From Streptomyces hoynatensis (GTDB lineage: Bacteria > Actinomycetota > Actinomycetes > Streptomycetales > Streptomycetaceae): a stretch of 64,000 nt of DNA. The translations under genes were made by a program, and so were the position numbers. The notes below the pieces were generated by a model. It saw only the letters and a program-made list of their open reading frames with translations. It did not search any database and had not been told where the DNA came from. The stretch is taken from contig NZ_RBAL01000008.1 of NCBI RefSeq assembly GCF_003626535.1, positions 1 through 64,000 of the forward strand, written 5' to 3'. Below, piece by piece: positions 13,601-25,400 of this stretch; position 1 is the first letter of the stretch; every line of letters starts with the position of its first letter.

Positions 13601-16600
13601 GGGGGTCGCGTCGGTGCCCACGACGGCGAGGGAGCGGGTGCCGGGGGCGGTGGTCGGCGCGCCGGCGGGGACCCAGTCCAGGGCGAACAGGGTGTCGCGT
13701 GCGGTGGCGCTGCCGAGTTGTTCGCCGGTCACCGGCCGGGTGGCCAGGGCTTCCACGGCCGCCACGGGGGCGCCGGCCGGGTCGGCGAGGGTCAGGGACA
13801 CCCCTCCGCCGGCGGCCGGGGTCAGCCGGACGCGCAGGGCTGTGGCGCCGGTGGCGTGCAGGGACACGCCCTGCCACGAGAACGGCAGGCGCGGCTCCCC
13901 GCTGTCGGCCGCGGTGTGCACCCAGGCGTGGAGGGCGGCGTCGAGCAGGGCGGGGTGCAGGCCGAAGCCGGTGGTGTCGACTCGTTCGCCGAGGGTGACC
14001 TCCGCGCACACCTCCTCGCCGAGCCGCCAGGCGGCGGTGAGGCCCTGGAAGGCGGGCCCGTAGGCGAAGCCGGCCTCGGCGAAGCGGGCGTAGCTGTCGG
14101 CCACGTCGATCGGCTCGGCGCCGACGGGCGGCCAGGCGGAGGCGTCGGCGGCGGGGGTGTGGCCGTCGTGGGTCAGGAGGCCGGTGGCGTGCTCGGTCCA
14201 GGGGAGTCCGGCCGTGCCCTCGGGCCGCGAGTAGATCGCGATCGGCCGGGAGCCGGAGGCGTCGGCGGCGCCGACGGCGACCTGGACCTGCACGGCGCCC
14301 TGTTCCGGCAGGACGAGGGGGGCGGCCAGGGTGAGTTCCTCGACCCGGTCGAGGCCGACCTCGTCGCCGGCGCGGACGGCGAGTTCGACGAACGCGGTGC
14401 CCGGGAGGAGGACCCGGCCGAGGACGGCGTGGTCGGCCAGCCAGGGGTGGGTGCCGAGGGACAGGCGGCTGGTGAACAGCAGGCCGTCCTCGCCGGCGAG
14501 TTCGACGGCGGCGCCGAGCAGGGGGTGGCCGGGGGCGGCCTGCCCGAGTCCGGTGGCGTCGGCGGCGCGGAGGGTTGCGGAGGGCCAGTAGCGCCGGCGC
14601 TGGAAGGCGTAGGTGGGCAGGTCGATCCGCTGGGCGCCGGTGCCCTCGAAGAGCGCGGGCCAGGCCACGTCCACGCCGGCGACGTGCAGCCGGGCGAGGG
14701 CGGTGACGGCCGCCTCCTCCTCGCCGCGGTCCCGGCGCAGCACCGGCACCACCACGGCACCATCGGGCACCGACTCGGCCGCCATCCCCGACAGCACCCC
14801 ATCCGGGCCGACTTCGAGGAACGCGGAGACGCCCTCGTCCACCAGGCGCCCCACGGCGTCGGCGAAGCGGACGGCCTCGCGCACGTGCCGCACCCAGAAC
14901 TCGGGCGAGGTCACCTCACCCGCGGCCACCACCGGGATACGCGGCTCGGCAAACGACAGGCCCTCGACGATGGTGCGGAACTCGTCGAGCATCGGCTCCA
15001 TCAGCGGCGAGTGGAACGCGTGGGAGACCTTCAGGCGGCTGGTCTTGCGGCCCTGGGCCTCGAAGACCGCGGCGATTCCTCTGACGGCTTCTTCCTCGCC
15101 GGAGACCACCACGGAGGCGGGCCCGTTGACGGCGGCGATCGACACACCGTCCGTCAGCAGCGGCAGCACCTCGTCCTCGGACGCCTGGACGGCGACCATC
15201 GCGCCGCCCTCGGGCAGGGCCTGCATCAGCCGCGCCCGCGCCGACACCAACGCGCAGGCATCCTCAAGGGAGAACACCCCCGCCACGTGCGCCGCCGCAA
15301 TCTCACCGATGGAGTGACCGGCGACGAACTCCGCCCGCACGCCCCACGACTCGACAAGTCGATACAGCGCCACCTCGATCGCGAACAGCGCGGGCTGCGC
15401 CACCCCGGTGCGGTTCAGCGCCTCCGCGTCCCCGCCCCACATCACCTCACGAACGGCCGGGTCCAGCAGCCCCAGCGCCTCGTCCAGGGCGGCGGCGAAC
15501 ACCGGGAAACGTGCGTGCAGTTCGCGGCCCATGCCGAGGCGCTGCGCGCCCTGGCCGGTGAACAGCAGCGCCAGGGAGCGTTCGGTGGCGGTGCCGCGTA
15601 CGGTCTCGGCGATGCCGTCGGCCGTGGCGAGCAGCACGGCGCGGTGGTCGAACACGGTTCTTGAGGTGACCAGCGAGAGGCCCACGTCGAGCGGGGAGTG
15701 TTCCGCCGCGAAGGAGGCAATGCGCTCGGCCTGGCCGTCCAGGGCGCCGGGCGTGCGGGCCGAGACGGGCAGGGGCACGAGAGCGGGGGCCGTGGTGGCG
15801 GTGGCGGGTTCCGCGGCGGCGGTCTCCTGCGGCCACTGTTCGAGGATGACGTGGGCGTTGGTGCCGCTCACGCCGAAGGAGGAGACGCCGGCCCGGCGCG
15901 GCCGGTCCACCTCGGGCCATTCGGTCTGCTCGGTCAGCAGCTCGACGGCGCCCGCCTCCCAGTCGACGTGGGTGGAGGGCGCGTCCACGTGGAGGGTCCT
16001 GGGCAGCACGCCGTGCCGCATCGCCATGACCATCTTGATGACGCCGGCGGCGCCCGCCGCGGCCTGGGTGTGGCCGATGTTCGACTTGATGGAGCCCAGC
16101 AGCAGCGGGCGTTCCCGATCCTGGCCGTAGGTGGCGAGGAGGGCCTGCGCCTCGATGGGGTCGCCCAGCGTGGTGCCGGTGCCGTGGGCCTCGACGGCGT
16201 CCACGTCGGAGGTGGACAGTCCGGCGCCGGCCAGGGCCTGGCGGATGACGCGCTGCTGGGAGGGGCCGTTGGGGGCGGTGAGGCCGTTGGAGGCGCCGTC
16301 CTGGTTGACGGCGGAGCCGCGCAGGACGGCGAGGACCTGGTGGCCGTTGCGGCGGGCGTCGGAGAGCCGTTCCAGCACCAGCAGGCCGATGCCCTCGGAG
16401 AGGCCGGTGCCGTCCGCGGCGTCGGCGAACGCCTTGCAGCGGCCGTCCTCGGACAGGCCGCGCTGCCGGGAGAACACGACGTAGATCTCGGGCGTGGACA
16501 TCACGGAGACGCCGCCGGCCAGCGCCAGGTCGCACTCGCCCGCGCGCAGGGCCTGCGCGGCCAGGTGCATCGCCACCAGCGAGGAGGAGCAGGCCGTGTC

Positions 16601-19600
16601 CACCGTCACGGCGGGGCCCTCCAGGCCGAAGGTGTAGGACAGGCGCCCGGAGGCGACGCTGAGCGTGGCGCCGGTGCCCTGGTAGCCCTCCGAGGTCTCG
16701 TCGGTGAGCAGCGAGCCGTAGTCGTTGTACATGACGCCGGTGAAGACGCCGGTGGCGCTGCCACGGAGGGTGGCGGGGTCGATCCCGGCCCGTTCCAGGG
16801 CCTCCCAGGAGGTTTCGAGCAGCAGCCGGTGCTGGGAGTCGGTGGCGAGGGCCTCCCGGGGGCTCATGCCGAAGAAGTCGGCGTCGAACTCGGCCGCGTC
16901 GTAGAGGAATCCGCCGGTCCTGGCGTAGGAGGTGCCGGAGTGGTCGGGGTCGGGGTGGTAGAGGGCGTCGAGGTCCCAGCCGCGGTCGGTGGGGAAGCCG
17001 GAGATGGCGTCGGTCCCCTCCAGGACGAGGCGCCACAGGTCCTCGGGCGAGGAGACGCCGCCGGGGAAGCGGCAGGCCATGCTGACGATGGCGATGGGGT
17101 CGTCGGTGACCTGGGGCAGGGCCCGCGGGGGCGGGGCGGCGGTGCCGGTGTCCGTGCCGGAGAGGGTGGCGGAGAGGTGGTCGGCGAGGACGGTGGGGGT
17201 CGGGTAGTCGAAGACGAGGGTGGCGGGCAGCCGCAGGGCGGTCGCGTGGGTGAGGCGGTTGCGCAGTTCGACGGCGGTCAGCGAGTCGAAGCCCAGGTGC
17301 TGGAAGGAGGAGTGCGCGTCGACGGCCTCCGCGCCCGGGTAGCCGAGGACGGCGGCGACCTGCTCGCGGACCAGGTGGAGGAGGGCGGCGGTGCGCTCGT
17401 CGGGGCCGAGCCTGGCGAGGCGGCCGGCGAGGGAGTCGGCGCTCTCCTCCCCGGCGACGGCCCGGGTGGTGCGGGTCCTGACCAGGCCGCGCAGCAGGGC
17501 GGGGAGCGGTTCCGTGGCGGCGCGCAGGGTGCGCAGGTCCAGGCGCATGGGCAGGACGAGGGGTTCGTCCGTGGCCAGGGCGGGGTCGAGCAGGGCCATG
17601 CCCTGCTCGGCGGTGAGCGGCGGCATGCCGGAGCGGGCCAGGCGGTCGAGGTCGGCGGCGGGGACGCCGCCGGTGAGCCCGACGGCCCCGTCCCAGGCGC
17701 CCCAGGCCAGCGAGACGGCGGGCAGGCCGAGGTGGCGGCGGTGGGCGGCGAGGGCGTCGAGGAAGGCGTTGGCCGCGGCGTAGTTGGCCTGGCCCGCGGC
17801 GCCGAAGACGCCCGCGCCGCCCGAGTAGAGCACGAACGCGGTCAGTTCGCGGTCGGCGGTGAGCTCGTGCAGGTGCCAGGCGGCGTCCACCTTGGGGCGC
17901 AGCACGGCGTCGAGGCGGTCGCGGGTGAGGGTGGCGACGAGGCCGTCGTCGAGGACTCCGGCGGCGTGGACGACGGCGGTGACCTCGTGCATGGCGAGGA
18001 GGCCGGCGAGTGCCTCGCGGTCGGCGGCGTCGCAGGCGGCGATGTGGACGCGGGCGCCCTGGGCGGTGAGGTCGGCGAGCAGGGCGTCGGCGCCCTCGGC
18101 CTCGGGGCCGCGGCGGCTGAGGAGCAGCAGGTCGCGGACGCCGTGGGTGGCGACCAGGTGCCGGGCGAGGAGGCCGCCGAGGCCGCCGGTGCCGCCGGTG
18201 ACCAGGACGGTGCCCGGGGTCTCCCACCGGGGGGTTTCCGGCCCGGGGGTGGCGCGGGTCAGCCGTGCGGCGAGCAGGGTGCCGTCGCGGAGGGCGAGTT
18301 GGGGCTCGTCGAGGGCGAGGGCGGTGGGGAGGGCGGCCAGGGAGGCGGGGGTGTCGTCGAGGTCGAGGAGCTGGAAGCGGCCGGGGTGTTCCGACTGGGC
18401 CGCGCGCAGCAGGCCGCGGGCGGCGGCCGCGGCCGGGTCGGGGTCGTCGCCTTCGGCGGCGGGGACGGCGCCGTGGGTGACGCACACCAGGCGGGTGCCG
18501 GCGAAGCGCTCCTCGGCCAGCCATTCCCGGACGAGGGCGGTGACCCGCCAGGTGAGGGCATGGGCGGCGGCGGCCGGGTCGGCGCCGGGTTCCGCGGTCA
18601 GCGGCACCAGCACCGCGGCGGGCGGCTCCGGCAGGGAGCCGAGGGAGGCGAGGTCGGGGTGTGCGGGGGCGGCGAGGCCGAGGCTGGTGGGGCCGAGTAC
18701 CGCGAAGGGGGTGGCCTCGGGGGCGGGGGGCACGGGGACCCAGGAGAGGCGGAACAGCGAGTCCTGTGCCGGGCTTGCGCCGGTGAGCCGGGCAGCGGCG
18801 GCGGGGCGCAGGGTGAGGGAGGCGACGGTGGCGACGGGCGCGCCGGTGGGGTCGGCGACGGCGAGGGACAGCGCGTCCTCGCCCGCAGGGCTGAGGCGCA
18901 CCCGGACGGCGGAGGCGCCGGTGGCGTGCAGGCAGACCCCTTCGAAGGAGAAGGGGAAGCCGCCGTTGCCGGCCACGCCGAAGTCGGGGGCCAGGCTCGC
19001 GGCGTGCAGGCCGGCGTCCAGGAGGGCGGGGTGGATGCCGAAGCCGGTGGCGGGCTCGGCCAGGCGGGCCTCGGCGAAGAGGTCATCGCCGAGGCGCCAG
19101 GCGGCGGTGAGGCCCTGGAAGGCGGGGCCGTAGGCGAAGCCGGCCTCGGCGAAGCGGGCGTAGCAGTCCTCGGTGGCGAGCGGTTCGGCCCCGGGCGGGG
19201 GCCAGGCGGTGGCGTCGAAGTCGGCGCGCTGCTCGCCTGCGGCGAGGGTGCCGGTGGCGTGCTCGGTCCAGGGCAGGTCGGCGGCGCCCTCGGGTCTGGC
19301 GTGGAAGGAGAGGGCGCGTCTGCCCTCGCCGTCGGGCTCGCCGAGGCGCAGCTGGAGCTGGACGGCGCCGTCGGCGGGCAGGACGAGGGGGGCGGAGAGG
19401 GTGAGTTCCTCGATGCGGTCCAGGCCCACCTCGTCGCCCGCGCGGAGGGCGAGTTCGACGAAGGCGGTGCCCGGCAGGAGGGCGGTGCCGAAGACGGCGT
19501 GGTCGGCGAGCCAGGGGTGGGAGCGCAGGGAGAGCCTGCTGGTGAACAACAGCCCTTGGCCGTCGGCGAGTTCCACGCAGGCGCCGAGGAGGGGGTGTTC

Positions 19601-22429
19601 CACCGTGCCGAGTCCCGCGGCCCTGACGTCGCCGGCCGCCCCGGCCCGCACCGTGGGCCAGAACCGCTGGTGCTGGAAGGCGTAGGTCGGCAGTTCGGTG
19701 GCCGCCTCGATGCCGCCGCCCGAGGCGAAGAACGCGCGCCAGTCGACGGGCACGCCGTTCACCCAGGCCTCGGCGGCGGCGGTCATGAACTGGGTGGGGC
19801 CGCCCTGGTCGCGCCGCAGCGTTCCCAGCACGATGCCCTCGGCGCCGGCGGCCTCCAGGGTCTGCTCCACGCCGACGATCTGCACCGGGTGCGGGCTCGG
19901 CTCGACGAACACCCGGTGCCCGTCCTCGATCAGGGCCTGCACGGCGCCCTGGAACTGCACCGTCTGCCGCAGGTTGGTGACCCAGTAGTCGGCGTCCATC
20001 CGGGCGGTGTCGATGAGGCCGCCGGTCACCGTCGAGTAGAACGCGATCTCGCTGGAGCGCGGCGCGACCGGCCGCAGCTCGGCCAGGACCCGGTCCCGGA
20101 TGGCCTCGACGTGCGCGGTGTGGGAGGCGTAGTCCACGTTGATCAGGCGGGCCCTGACGCCCTGGGCCTCGCATTCGGCCTGGAACTCCTTCAGGGCGGC
20201 GACCTCGCCGGCCACGACGCACGTGCGGGGCCCGTTGACCGCGGCCACCGCGATCCGGTCGCCGAACCTGGCCAGCCGCGGGGTGGCGTCCGCCGCGGAC
20301 AGCGCCACCGACATCATGCCGCCGTGCCCGGCGAGGTCTTCGAGTACCGCGCGGGAGCGCAGCGCCACCACGCGGGCCGCGTCCTGAAGGCTGAGCGCGC
20401 CGGCCACCGCGGCGGCGGCGATCTCGCCCTGCGAGTGCCCCACGACGGCGTCGGGCACCACGCCGGCCGAACGCCACAGCTCCGCCAGGGAGACCATCAC
20501 CGCCCACAGGGCGGGCTGCACCACGTCGACCCGGTCCAGCGAGGCGGCGCCCTCGGCGCCGCGCAGCACGTCCTCGAGGGACCAGTCGACGAAGGGTTCG
20601 AGTGCGGCGGCGCACTCGGCGACCCGGGCGGCGAACACCTCGGAGGTCTCCAGGAGTTCGCGGCCCATGCCGATCCACTGCGAGCCCTGCCCCGGGAAGA
20701 CGAGGGCGATCTTCCCGGCGGGGCGGGCCACGCCGGTCACGACGCCGCCGGTCACCGTGTCCGCCGCGACGGCCGCCACGCCGGCGGCGAGGGTGTCCCG
20801 GTCGGGGCCGAGGACCACGGCGCGGTGCTCGAAGGCGGTGCGGGAGGTGGCCAGCGCCCAGCCCACCTCGGCGGCGGGGGGCGTGGCGTCCTGCGTGGCG
20901 AAGTCGTGCAGCCGCGCGGCCTGACCGGCGAGCGCCGCGGCGGACTTGGCGGACAGCAGCCAGGGCACGACGCCGCCCAGGGCGGGGGCCGCGGGCGCCG
21001 GCCGCTCCGCGTCCGCCTCCGGCTCCTCGGGGGCGGCCTCCTCGGGGGCCTGTTCGAGGATGACGTGGGCGTTGGTGCCGCTGATGCCGAAGGAGGACAC
21101 GCCGGCCCGGCGGGGCCGGTCGGTCTGCGGCCACGGGAGGTGCTCGGAGAGCAGCGCGACGGAGCCGGCGGTCCAGTCGACGTGCGAGGAGGGCTCGGCG
21201 ACGTGCAGGGTGCGGGGCACGGTCTCGTTCCGCAGCGCGAGCACCATCTTGATGACGCCGGCGACGCCCGCGGCGGCCTGGGTGTGGCCGATGTTCGACT
21301 TGATGGAGCCCAGGTGCAGCGGCCGGTCGGCGGGGCGGCCCTGGCCGTAGGTCTCGACGAGGGCCTGGACCTCGATCGGGTCGCCGAGGGAGGTGGCGGT
21401 GCCGTGGCCCTCGACGACGTCCACGTCGGCGGTGGTCAGGCCCGCGTTGGCGAGTGCGGCGCGGATGACGCGGCGCTGGGAGGGGCCGTTGGGGGCGGTG
21501 AGGCCGTTGCTTGCGCCGTCCTGGTTGACGGCGGAGCCGCGGACCACGGCGAGGACGCGATGCCCGTTGCGGCGGGCGTCGGAGAGGCGTTCGACGACGA
21601 GCATGCCGACGCCCTCGGACCAGCTGGTGCCGTTGGCGCCCTCGGAGAACGCCCGGCAGTGGCCGTCGCGGGAGAGGACGCCCTGGGTGCCGAATTCGAG
21701 GAAGGCCGCGGGGGTGGTCATGACGGTGACGCCGCCGACGAGGGCGAGGTCGCACTCGCCGCCGCGCAGGGACTGCGCGGCCAGGTGCAGGGCCACCAGG
21801 GAGGAGGAGCAGGCGGTGTCCACGGACACGGCCGGGCCCTCGAAGCCGAAGGTGTAGGAGAGGCGGCCGGAGATGACGCTGGCGATGACGCCGGTGCTGG
21901 CCCGGCCCTCGGTGCTGTCGTCGCCGGCGAGGAGGGTGGCGTAGTCCTGGCCGTTGGTGCCGGCGAAGACGCCGGTGCGGCTGCCGCGCAGGGTGTGGGG
22001 GTCGAGGCCGGCGCGTTCCATCGCCTCCCAGGAGGTTTCCAGCAGCAGCCGCTGCTGGGGGTCCATGGCGAGGGCCTCGCGGGGCGAGATGCCGAAGAAG
22101 CCGGCGTCGAAGTCGGCGAGGTCGCCGAGGAAGCCGCCCTTGGTGACGGGGCTGGCGTCGGGTCCCTCGCCCAGCAGGGTGTCGAGGTCCCAGCCGCGGT
22201 CGGTGGGGAAGTCCTCGACGGCTTCGCGGCCGTCGAGGAGGAGTTGCCACAGCTGCTCGGGGCTGCGGACCTCGCCGGGGTAGCGGCAGGCCATGCCGAC
22301 GATGGCGATCGGCTCGTGCTGCCTGGCCTCCAGCGCGCGGACCTGTTCGCGGGCATGGCGAAGGTCGACGGTGACGCGCCTCAGGTACTCGACGACCTTG
22401 TCCTGCTGCTCATCCTGCACTGTGGCCAT
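1..22429 (-). CDS. Modular type I PKS, at least five modules (3' part outside window)
   Basis: Extends the polyketide chain by at least five units. Visible order: N-terminal docking helix (residues 1-35), four complete KS-AT-DH-KR-ACP modules, then KS and the start of an AT cut by the window edge (about 7,476 codons seen). All five KS have the TACSSS cysteine (first is Cys207). All complete DH have HxxxGxxxxP. All four KR carry LDD, so they are B-type. AT motifs are YASH (methylmalonyl), HAFH, HAFH (malonyl), YASH. The start ATG at 22429 has an upstream AGGAC and begins 30 bases after the loading gene's stop, so the two are one operon; an ATG overlapping that stop is out of frame. The N-terminal helix should dock with the C-terminal helices of the loading PKS. 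The expected product segment is a methyl-branched conjugated polyene. Oddities: the first KR lacks its catalytic Ser; near-identical tracts are shared between modules; codon use changes in patches. Confidence 0.96.
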   Translation of the reverse strand, partial: MATVQDEQQDKVVEYLRRVTVDLRHAREQVRALEARQHEPIAIVGMACRYPGEVRSPEQLWQLLLDGREAVEDFPTDRGWDLDTLLGEGPDASPVTKGGFLGDLADFDAGFFGISPREALAMDPQQRLLLETSWEAMERAGLDPHTLRGSRTGVFAGTNGQDYATLLAGDDSTEGRASTGVIASVISGRLSYTFGFEGPAVSVDTACSSSLVALHLAAQSLRGGECDLALVGGVTVMTTPAAFLEFGTQGVLSRDGHCRAFSEGANGTSWSEGVGMLVVERLSDARRNGHRVLAVVRGSAVNQDGASNGLTAPNGPSQRRVIRAALANAGLTTADVDVVEGHGTATSLGDPIEVQALVETYGQGRPADRPLHLGSIKSNIGHTQAAAGVAGVIKMVLALRNETVPRTLHVAEPSSHVDWTAGSVALLSEHLPWPQTDRPRRAGVSSFGISGTNAHVILEQAPEEAAPEEPEADAERPAPAAPALGGVVPWLLSAKSAAALAGQAARLHDFATQDATPPAAEVGWALATSRTAFEHRAVVLGPDRDTLAAGVAAVAADTVTGGVVTGVARPAGKIALVFPGQGSQWIGMGRELLETSEVFAARVAECAAALEPFVDWSLEDVLRGAEGAASLDRVDVVQPALWAVMVSLAELWRSAGVVPDAVVGHSQGEIAAAAVAGALSLQDAARVVALRSRAVLEDLAGHGGMMSVALSAADATPRLARFGDRIAVAAVNGPRTCVVAGEVAALKEFQAECEAQGVRARLINVDYASHTAHVEAIRDRVLAELRPVAPRSSEIAFYSTVTGGLIDTARMDADYWVTNLRQTVQFQGAVQALIEDGHRVFVEPSPHPVQIVGVEQTLEAAGAEGIVLGTLRRDQGGPTQFMTAAAEAWVNGVPVDWRAFFASGGGIEAATELPTYAFQHQRFWPTVRAGAAGDVRAAGLGTVEHPLLGACVELADGQGLLFTSRLSLRSHPWLADHAVFGTALLPGTAFVELALRAGDEVGLDRIEELTLSAPLVLPADGAVQLQLRLGEPDGEGRRALSFHARPEGAADLPWTEHATGTLAAGEQRADFDATAWPPPGAEPLATEDCYARFAEAGFAYGPAFQGLTAAWRLGDDLFAEARLAEPATGFGIHPALLDAGLHAASLAPDFGVAGNGGFPFSFEGVCLHATGASAVRVRLSPAGEDALSLAVADPTGAPVATVASLTLRPAAAARLTGASPAQDSLFRLSWVPVPPAPEATPFAVLGPTSLGLAAPAHPDLASLGSLPEPPAAVLVPLTAEPGADPAAAAHALTWRVTALVREWLAEERFAGTRLVCVTHGAVPAAEGDDPDPAAAAARGLLRAAQSEHPGRFQLLDLDDTPASLAALPTALALDEPQLALRDGTLLAARLTRATPGPETPRWETPGTVLVTGGTGGLGGLLARHLVATHGVRDLLLLSRRGPEAEGADALLADLTAQGARVHIAACDAADREALAGLLAMHEVTAVVHAAGVLDDGLVATLTRDRLDAVLRPKVDAAWHLHELTADRELTAFVLYSGGAGVFGAAGQANYAAANAFLDALAAHRRHLGLPAVSLAWGAWDGAVGLTGGVPAADLDRLARSGMPPLTAEQGMALLDPALATDEPLVLPMRLDLRTLRAATEPLPALLRGLVRTRTTRAVAGEESADSLAGRLARLGPDERTAALLHLVREQVAAVLGYPGAEAVDAHSSFQHLGFDSLTAVELRNRLTHATALRLPATLVFDYPTPTVLADHLSATLSGTDTGTAAPPPRALPQVTDDPIAIVSMACRFPGGVSSPEDLWRLVLEGTDAISGFPTDRGWDLDALYHPDPDHSGTSYARTGGFLYDAAEFDADFFGMSPREALATDSQHRLLLETSWEALERAGIDPATLRGSATGVFTGVMYNDYGSLLTDETSEGYQGTGATLSVASGRLSYTFGLEGPAVTVDTACSSSLVAMHLAAQALRAGECDLALAGGVSVMSTPEIYVVFSRQRGLSEDGRCKAFADAADGTGLSEGIGLLVLERLSDARRNGHQVLAVLRGSAVNQDGASNGLTAPNGPSQQRVIRQALAGAGLSTSDVDAVEAHGTGTTLGDPIEAQALLATYGQDRERPLLLGSIKSNIGHTQAAAGAAGVIKMVMAMRHGVLPRTLHVDAPSTHVDWEAGAVELLTEQTEWPEVDRPRRAGVSSFGVSGTNAHVILEQWPQETAAAEPATATTAPALVPLPVSARTPGALDGQAERIASFAAEHSPLDVGLSLVTSRTVFDHRAVLLATADGIAETVRGTATERSLALLFTGQGAQRLGMGRELHARFPVFAAALDEALGLLDPAVREVMWGGDAEALNRTGVAQPALFAIEVALYRLVESWGVRAEFVAGHSIGEIAAAHVAGVFSLEDACALVSARARLMQALPEGGAMVAVQASEDEVLPLLTDGVSIAAVNGPASVVVSGEEEAVRGIAAVFEAQGRKTSRLKVSHAFHSPLMEPMLDEFRTIVEGLSFAEPRIPVVAAGEVTSPEFWVRHVREAVRFADAVGRLVDEGVSAFLEVGPDGVLSGMAAESVPDGAVVVPVLRRDRGEEEAAVTALARLHVAGVDVAWPALFEGTGAQRIDLPTYAFQRRRYWPSATLRAADATGLGQAAPGHPLLGAAVELAGEDGLLFTSRLSLGTHPWLADHAVLGRVLLPGTAFVELAVRAGDEVGLDRVEELTLAAPLVLPEQGAVQVQVAVGAADASGSRPIAIYSRPEGTAGLPWTEHATGLLTHDGHTPAADASAWPPVGAEPIDVADSYARFAEAGFAYGPAFQGLTAAWRLGEEVCAEVTLGERVDTTGFGLHPALLDAALHAWVHTAADSGEPRLPFSWQGVSLHATGATALRVRLTPAAGGGVSLTLADPAGAPVAAVEALATRPVTGEQLGSATARDTLFALDWVPAGAPTTAPGTRSLAVVGTDATPGGIDDLSGAPHHPDLTALAADGEVPETVLVPVGGLDEGPQAARAVTGRVLGLVREWLAEERFGASRLVVVTRGAVPAGGGGVVDLAASAVWGLVRSAQSEHPGRFGLIDADPATTSLAPALAVLDAEEPEVALRAGAVLVPRMTRAALPGGAFEWDPEGLVLVTGGTGGLGGVVARHLAQTHGVRRLLLVSRRGPEAEGAAELVAELAESGAEARVVACDVSDREALAGLLAEHEVSAVVHTAGVLDDGVVEALTDERVGRVFAPKVDAAWHLHELTRERDLSAFVLFSSAAGVLGSPGQGNYAAANAFLDALAAYRRERGLPAVSLAWGAWDPAAGLTGAMSEQDLRRIARSGVAPLSAEQGTALFDAALTGTEALLLPVRLDLPALRAQATTVPALLRGLIRGRTRRLAAGTDTAVTLLGRLAALDAEGRHDALLDLVRTEVAAVLGHADGASVEGERPFKDLGFDSLTAVELRNRLGAATGLRLPATMVYDYPTPAALTGHLLGELFDAESAALVPVRALPPVSDDPIVIVGMACRYPGGVSSPEDLWRLVVDGRDAISAFPTNRGWDLANLYHPDPDHPGTSYTRHGGFLHDAGEFDPEFFGMSPREATATDSQQRLLLETTWEAIEGAGIDPVSLRGSQTGVFAGVMYNDYGSQLSDSASEGYQGTGSSPSVATGRLSYTFGFEGPAVTVDTACSSSLVAMHLAAQALRAGECDLALAGGVTVMSTPAPIVEFSRQRGLSEDGRCKSFSDTADGVGWSEGVGLVVLERLSDARRNGHQVLAVVRGSAVNQDGASNGLTAPNGPSQQRVIRQALASAGLSTADVDVVEAHGTGTTLGDPIEAQALLATYGQDRERPLLLGSIKSNLGHTQAAAGVAGVIKMVMALRHGLLPRTLHVDAPSTHVDWEAGAVELLTEQAAWPEVDRLRRAGVSAFGISGTNAHLILEQPEQPRPAAEPAAEPAVEAPRLEPAVVPLPVSAKSAEALEGQVGRIVSFAEDRAVRDVGFSLVTSRSVFEYRSVLLAGAEGVREVARGSAVARSLAVLFTGQGAQRLGMGRELYGRFPVFAAALDEVLGLLDPAVREVMWGGDAEALNRTGVAQPALFAVEVALYRLVESFGVRAEFVAGHSIGEIAAAHVAGVFSLEDACALVSARARLMQALPEGGAMVAVQASEDEVLPLLTDGVSIAAVNGPASVVVSGEEEAVRGIAAVFEAQGRKTSRLKVSHAFHSPLMDPMLDEFRHVVEGLSFAEPRIPVIAAGEVTSPEFWVRHVREAVRFADAVGRLVEQGVSAFLEVGPDGVLSGMAAESVPEGAVVVPVLRRDRGEEEAAVTALARLHVAGVDVAWPALFEGTGAQRIDLPTYAFHHRPYWAPAGAGRGDAAGLGLVAAAHPLLGASVELAGEQGLLFTSRLSLSTHPWLADHAVMGQVLLPGTAFLELAVRAGDEVGCGRVEELTLAAPLVLPEGGAVHLQVRVGLPDAAGRRTLAVHGRPEGATDAPWTQHAAGVLAGEEAAGSPAAFDAAAWPPPGAEAVEVEGCYAEFAEAGFAYGPAFRGLVAVWREGDTRYAEVALPEPVAEEAGAFGLHPALLDAALHALVPGDTGAETKGLPFSWEGVTLHASGAASLRVRLTREANGTVALALADPTGRPVATVESLATRPVTAEQLGSAAEAVTREALFAVAWSPLAASAAVAPDGPVAVVGDAGALGLGEAAGCAELAALPQEDVPGTVFLPLLDLPEGEAAGAAHSLAARVLGLIQEWLAEERFAGSRLVFVTRGAVSAAAGEVPDVVAATAWGLVRSAQSEHPGRFGLLDLDAGDDAAPGAERLRSLPEDEPQLVLREGRLLAARLTRAARPEGGFAWDPEGLVLVTGGTGGLGGVVARHLVAGHGVRRLLLVSRRGPEAEGAAELVAELAESGAEARVVACDVADREALAGLLAEHEVSAVVHTAGVLDDGVVEALTPERLARVFGPKVDAAWHLHELTRERDLSAFVVFSSAAGVFGAPGQGNYAAANAFLDALAARRRAEGLPGVSMAWGGWAEAGMLAGTDLAQLARAGMPALTVEQGTALFDASLAAQEPLVVPIRLDLAVLRGQGEVRPLLRGLIRGRTRRAAAGSDTADTLLSRLSGLDEAGRLDALLGLVRTEVAAVLGHADAAGIAADRQFKDLGFDSLTAVELRNRLGSVTGLRLPATLVFDYPTPGVLAGYLREELFGAAPAELVPVRALPPVSDDPVVIVGMACRFPGGVASPEDLWRLLVEGGDAISEFPTDRGWDLETLFHPDPDHPGTSYARTGGFLYDAGEFDPGFFGMSPREATATDSQQRLLLETSWEALERAGIDPQSLRGSQTGVFTGVMYSDYAALLGGDDLETFQATSTSPSVASGRVAYTFGFEGPAVSVDTACSSSLVAMHWAMQALRSGECDLALAGGVTVMSTPNTFVAFSRQRGLAPDGRSKPFSDAADGTGWSEGVGLVVLERLSDARRNGHQVLAVVRGSAVNQDGASNGLTAPNGPSQQRVIRQALAGAGLSTADVDAVEAHGTGTTLGDPIEAQALLATYGQDRPADRPLLLGSIKSNLGHTQAAAGVAGVIKMVLALRHGLLPKSLHIDAPSSHVDWEAGAVELLTEQTEWPEAGRPRRAAVSSFGVSGTNAHLILEQATPEDARAAAPVPAPALGHVVPWLLSARTEAALADQAGRLGAFLAAAEPAPAAVAWSLAASRTAFEHRAVVLGGDLAELSAGVAAAARQAPAPGLVSGTARTPGKVAFVFPGQGSQWLGMGRELLETSEVFAARAAECAAALEPFVDWSLLDVLRGAEGAASLDRVDVVQPALWAVMVSLAALWRSVGVEPDAVIGHSQGEIAAAAVAGALSLEDAARIVALRSRAVLEVLAGLGGMMSVALSAEDVAPRLARFDGRVSVAAVNGPRTTVVAGDVEPLVALRDECEAEGIRARLINVDYASHTRHVDAIRDRVLEELRPVRPRSGDLAFYSTVAGGLIDTATLDADYWVTNLRQTVQFQRSVQALIDDGHRVFIEPSPHPVQMVGVEQTLEAAGAEGIVLGTLRRDMGGPLQFATAAAEAWVRGVSVDWQAFFAGDPTGGARLDLPTYAFQHQRYWPAPSTAGGDVRAAGLGAVAHPLLGASVELAEGEGLLFTSRLSLHTQPWLAEHAVRGRVLLPGAAFVELALRAGDEAGCDRVEELTLSAPLLLPERGAVQLQLRVGLPDAAGRRAFSVHARPEDATGLPWTEHAAGTLAAGEESSDFDATAWPPPGATALGVEDLYERFADIGFAYGPAFRGVRAAWRQGPHLYAEVRLAEDLSTEGYGLHPALLDGALHAVGLADAALADGGALPFSWEGVSLHATGASALRVRLTLGAGGAMAVALADPSGGPVASVRSLLTRPVSAEQLGTAALDRDALFGLDWIDAPAPSGGDAAPAVAVIGPEADPAWDFPVHAGLADLAEGEVPGLVLVPVTAEARPEAAGAAHATTGRVLALAQEWLAAERFAGSRLVFLTRGAVATRPGEVPDVATAAVWGLVRSAQSEHPGRFGLLDLDHRPDAGQEGEAAPAEAAALGRALALEEPQLAVRGGTVLAPRLARRAPEPQEIAPWDPEGLVLVTGGTGGLGGVVARHLVAGHGVRRLLLVSRRGPAAEGAAELVAELAESGAEAQVVACDVADREALMTLLAEHEVSAVVHTAGVLDDGVVEALTPERLATVFGPKVDAAWHLHELTRERKLSAFVVFSSAAGVFGAPGQANYAAANAFLDALAARRRAEGLPGVSLAWGAWAGAGMLDESDVARLNRTGMPALTVEQGTALFDAALGTGDALVVPIRLDLAVLRGQGEVRPLLRGLIRGRTRRAAAGSDTADTLLSRLSGLDEAGRLDALLGLVRTEVAAVLGHAGAEAVDPHLAFQNMGFDSLTAVQLRNRLGSVTGLRLPATLVFDYPTPGVLAGYLREELFGAAPAELVPVRALPPVSDDPVVIVGMACRFPGGVASPEDLWRLLVEGGDAISEFPTDRGWDLETLFHPDPDHPGTSYARTGGFLYDAGEFDPGFFGMSPREATATDSQQRLLLETSWEALERAGIDPVSLRGSQTGVFTGVMYSDYSTLLDGETSEGFQATGASLSVASGRVAYFGGFEGPAITVDTACSSSLVTLHLAAQALRQGECDLALAGGVTVMATPSTFVELSTQRGLAADGRCKAFSDAADGAGFSEGVGVLVVERLSDARRKGHQVLAVVRGSAVNQDGASNGLTAPNGPSQQRVIRQALASAGLSPAEVDAVEAHGTGTSLGDPIEAQALLATYGQNRDVPLLLGSVKSNLGHTQAAAGVAGVIKMVLALRHGLLPRTLHVDAPSSHVDWEAGAVELLTEEAAWPEAGRPRRAGVSSFGISGTNAHVILEQAPDEDAEATDDATETPARPAAGRPALGEVAPWIVSARSEAALSGQVERLRSFAADSGVAAVDVGWSLVSSRSVFDRRAVVVDGDWDGVVRGGVGEVGPGPVFVFPGQGSQWAGMAVELLDSSPVFAELLGECDRVIGRLV
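1391..1846. repeat. Near-identical inter-module tract, copy 1
   Basis: This ACP-linker-KS stretch repeats at 6611-7066 with a constant offset of 5,220 bases (1,740 codons) and only a handful of mismatches. Identity resumes at 1951-2134 against 7171-7354, and is high but broken through the KR to about 2790 against 8010. It looks like recent module duplication or gene conversion within one gene. Confidence 0.85.
1690..6905 (-). other. PKS module 5 (KS-AT-DH-KR-ACP, methylmalonyl)
   Basis: KS cysteine codon is at 6395-6397. The AT has GHSQGE and YASH near 4728-4745, so methylmalonyl. The DH has [10 protein letters not shown] with its His at 4112-4114. The KR is B-type (LDD near 2513-2520) and intact. 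ACP serine is at 1865-1867. Expected product: an alpha-methyl double bond. Confidence 0.9.
6611..7066. repeat. Near-identical inter-module tract, copy 2
   Basis: Partner of 1391-1846 at the junction of modules 4 and 5. There are two differences in the codons around 6817-6821, and divergence starts at about 7067, where the ACP sequence differs. Confidence 0.85.
6912..12018 (-). other. PKS module 4 (KS-AT-DH-KR-ACP, malonyl)
   Basis: KS cysteine codon is at 11504-11506. The AT has HAFH near 9910, so malonyl. The DH has [10 protein letters not shown] near 9300-9328. The KR is B-type with complete Ser/Tyr/Asn. ACP serine is at 7085-7087. Expected product: an unbranched double bond. The ACP-to-next-KS junction is nearly identical to that of module 5. 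Confidence 0.9.
9502..10480. repeat. Near-identical AT tract, copy 1
   Basis: This malonyl-AT stretch of module 4 matches 14605-15583 of module 3 at a constant offset of 5,103 bases (1,701 codons). Long runs are identical, for example around 9930-10080. Scattered third-base changes show it is not a perfect copy. Confidence 0.8.
12020..17105 (-). other. PKS module 3 (KS-AT-DH-KR-ACP, malonyl)
   Basis: KS cysteine codon is at 16589-16591. The AT has GHSIGE and HAFH (near 15015-15030), the malonyl signature. The DH has [10 protein letters not shown] with its His near 14428. The KR has LDD and an intact FSSAAG...NYAAAN catalytic set. ACP serine is at 12194-12196. Expected product: an unbranched double bond. 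Its AT region is nearly identical to that of module 4. Confidence 0.9.
14605..15583. repeat. Near-identical AT tract, copy 2
   Basis: Partner of 9502-10480, in the AT of module 3. The two ATs share the malonyl signature and flanking linker. Only the outer DH and KS parts differ clearly. Confidence 0.8.
17115..22310 (-). other. PKS module 2 (KS-AT-DH-KR-ACP, methylmalonyl)
   Basis: First module of the large PKS, second extension module of the chain. KS cysteine codon is at 21809-21811. The AT has GHSQGE and YASH (near 20120-20135), the methylmalonyl signature. The DH keeps [10 protein letters not shown] (near 19475-19501). The KR has LDD but reads YSGGAG where the others read FSSAAG: the serine 13 residues before catalytic Tyr1550 is Gly1537 (codon 17819-17821). 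ACP serine is at 17282-17284. If the KR works, the product is an alpha-methyl double bond; if not, a beta-keto group stays. Confidence 0.9.
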
Positions 22430-22459
22430 CCTTATGTCCTGCGGGTGTGCCGAAGTTCG

Positions 22460-25400
22460 TCATGAGTGGTCGAACAGCTCGTCATCGATGATGCTGAGCA
22501 GCCGGTCCACGGGCACCGTGTGGATGTCTTCGTCCGAGGTGTGCTCCGCTTCCGGCGCGGCCGGCCGGCGCAGGCGGGCGAGGAGCTGTTCCAGGCGGCG
22601 TTCGAGCTGTCCGCGGTCGGTGCCGTCCGCGGTGGGCGCGTCGAGTGCCGCCTCCAGGCGGGCGAGTTCGTCGAGGGCGGTGCCGGTGGCGGGCGCCGCC
22701 TCCTGCGCGAGGGCGGCGAGCAGGTGGTCGGCGACTGCGCGCGGCGTGGGGTAGTCGAAGACGAGCCCGGCCGGCATGGTCAGGCCGGTGGCGGCCCGGA
22801 GGCGTTCGCGCATCTCGACGGCCGTGACGGAGTCGAAGCCCTGGTCGCGGAACACCTGGTCGACGAGGATGCCGCCGGGGTGGTCGTGGCCGAGGACGGT
22901 GGCGGCCTCGGCGCGGACCAGGTCGAGGACGGCGCGGTCGCGTTCCTCCGGGGACAGGCCCGCCAGGCGCCGGGCGAGGGCGGGCTCCGCCGTGCCGGCT
23001 TCGCCCGCGGGCTCGGCGGGGGCCAGGGCGGCGCGGGCCTCGGGGATGCCGGCCAGCAGGGGGCTTGGGCGCTCGGCGGTGAAGGCGGGGGCGAACCTGG
23101 CCCAGTCGGTGTGGGTGACGGTCAGCAGGGTCAGGTCCTCTTCGAGGGCGTGCTGGAGGGCGCGGACGGCCAGGTCGGGCGCCATGGGCAGGACGCCCTG
23201 GCGGCGGAAGCGTTCCCTGGTGGTCTCGTCGGCGGCGCCCAGGCCGGCCTCGGCCCAGGAGCCCCAGGCGAGGGAGGTGGCCGGCAGGCCGAGGCCGCGC
23301 CGGTAGCGGGCGAGGCCGTCGAGGTAGGCGTTGCCCGCGGCGTAGCCGGGCCGGCCGCCGCTGCCCCAGCTGCCCGCGCCGGAGGAGAAGAGGACGAAGG
23401 CGTCGAGTTCCCGTTCCGCGGTGAGTTCGTGCAGGTTCCAGGCGGCGGTGATCTTGGCGCGGAGCAGGGGGCCGAGGCGGGCCGGGTCGAGGTCGCGGAG
23501 GGGGCCGTCGCCGGTGTCGACGCCCGCGGCGTGCACGACGGCGGTGAGGGGCTCGCCGTCCGGGACGGCGGCCAGCACCTCGGTCAGCCGCTCGCGGTCG
23601 GCGGCGTCGCAGGCGGCGAGGGTCACCCGGGCGCCGAGGGCCTCCAGTTCGGCGCGCAGCGCGTCGGCGCCTGGGGCGTCGGGGCCGCGGCGGCTGGTGA
23701 GCAGGAGGTGGGTGGCGCCCTGGGCCGCGGCCCAGCGGGCGACGTGGCCGCCGAGGCCGCCGGTGCCGCCGGTGATGAGGACGGTGCCGCGCAGGGGGCG
23801 GGGCGGGGCGGGGGTGCCGGGGGCGGGGACGAGGCGGCGGGCGTGCAGGCCGGTGGCGCGCACGGCGACCTGGTCCTCCTGCCCCGTCTCGGCGAGGAAG
23901 GCGGCGAAGGCGTCCAGGGCCGGCTCGGTCAGCTCCTCCGGCAGGTCGATCAACCCGCCCCACTGGCGGGGCAGTTCGAGGGCGGCGGAGCGGCCAAGAC
24001 CCCACAGCGCGGTCTGTTCCGGGCGGCTGACCGACTCGCCCGGCCCGGGGGCGACGGCGCCGCGGGTGACGCACCACAGGGGGGCGGCGAGCCCGGCCTC
24101 GGCGTGGGCCTGGACGAGGGGCAGGGTGCGGGTCAGGGCGGCGGGCACCGGGCCGGTGTGCGGGGCGGTGGGGGGTGCGGTGGGCGCGGCCAGCAGGGAC
24201 AGCACCCCGGCGAAGGGGGTGTCTGCGTACGTGGCGAGCCGCTTGGCGAGTTCCGCGCGTCCCGTGGTCTCGGGGTCCAGGCGCAGGACGGTGGCGTCGG
24301 GGCCGAGGGCGGCGAGCGCGGCCTCGGTCCACGGGTCGCCTTCCGTGGCGGGGGCGAGGGCGAGCCAGGCGGCGGGCCGGCCGGTGGCCGGGGCGAGCGG
24401 GGTCCAGGACTCGCCGTAGCGCCAGGAGTCCACGGTGGCGCGGGAGCGGCGCCGGTCGAGCCAGCCGGTGAGGGCGGGCATCATGCGGGTCGTGGTCTCC
24501 GCGTCGAGGTCGAGCCGGTCGGCGACCGCGGCGGCGTCGCCGCTGCCGACGAGGTCCCAGAACGCGGCGTCCACGGCGGTGGCGGCGCCGGCGGGCGCGG
24601 CGGGGGCCTCGGGCCAGAACCGCTGGTGCTGGAAGGCGTAGGTGGGCAGGTCGACGGTCCTGGGGGCGGGGCCGTGGTGGGTGGCGCGCCAGTCGACGGG
24701 GACGCCGGACACGTGCAGCCTGGCCAGGGCGGTGAGGGCGGTGAGCTCCTCCGGCCTGTCCTTGCGGAGCACGGGGACCAGGAGGGCGTCGGGCGCGGAG
24801 TCGGCGGCCATGCCGCACAGCACGCCGTCGGGGCCGAGTTCGAGGAAGGCGGAGACGCCGCGGCGGGCGAGGGCGGCGACGCCGTCGGCGAACCGCACGG
24901 TGCCGCGGACGTGCCGCACCCAGTACTCGGGGGTGGCCAGTTCCTCGGCGGAGACGACGTCCCCGGTGAGGTTGGAGACCACGGGGATGCGGGGCGGCGC
25001 GAAGGACAGGCCGGTGACCGTGGCGCGGAACTCGTCGAGCATGGGGTCCATGAGCGGCGAGTGGAAGGCGTGGCTGACCGTCAGCCGGGTCGTCTTGCGG
25101 CCGAGGGAGGCGTAGCGGGCGGCGAGTGCCTCGACGGCGGCGGCGCTCCCGGAGAGCACGACGGAGCCCGGGCCGTTGACGGCGGCCAGCGCCACCTCCT
25201 CGGTGAGGTCGGCGGCGATCTCCTCCTCGGTGGCCTGGATCGCGGCCATGGCGCCGCCCTCGGGCAGGGCCTCCATCAGGCGGGCGCGGGCGGCGACCAG
25301 CGCGCAGGCGTCGGGCAGCGACAGCACCCCGGCCACGTGCGCCGCGGCCACCTCGCCGATCGAGTGCCCCGCCAGGTAGCCGGGCCGCAGGCCGAAGGAC

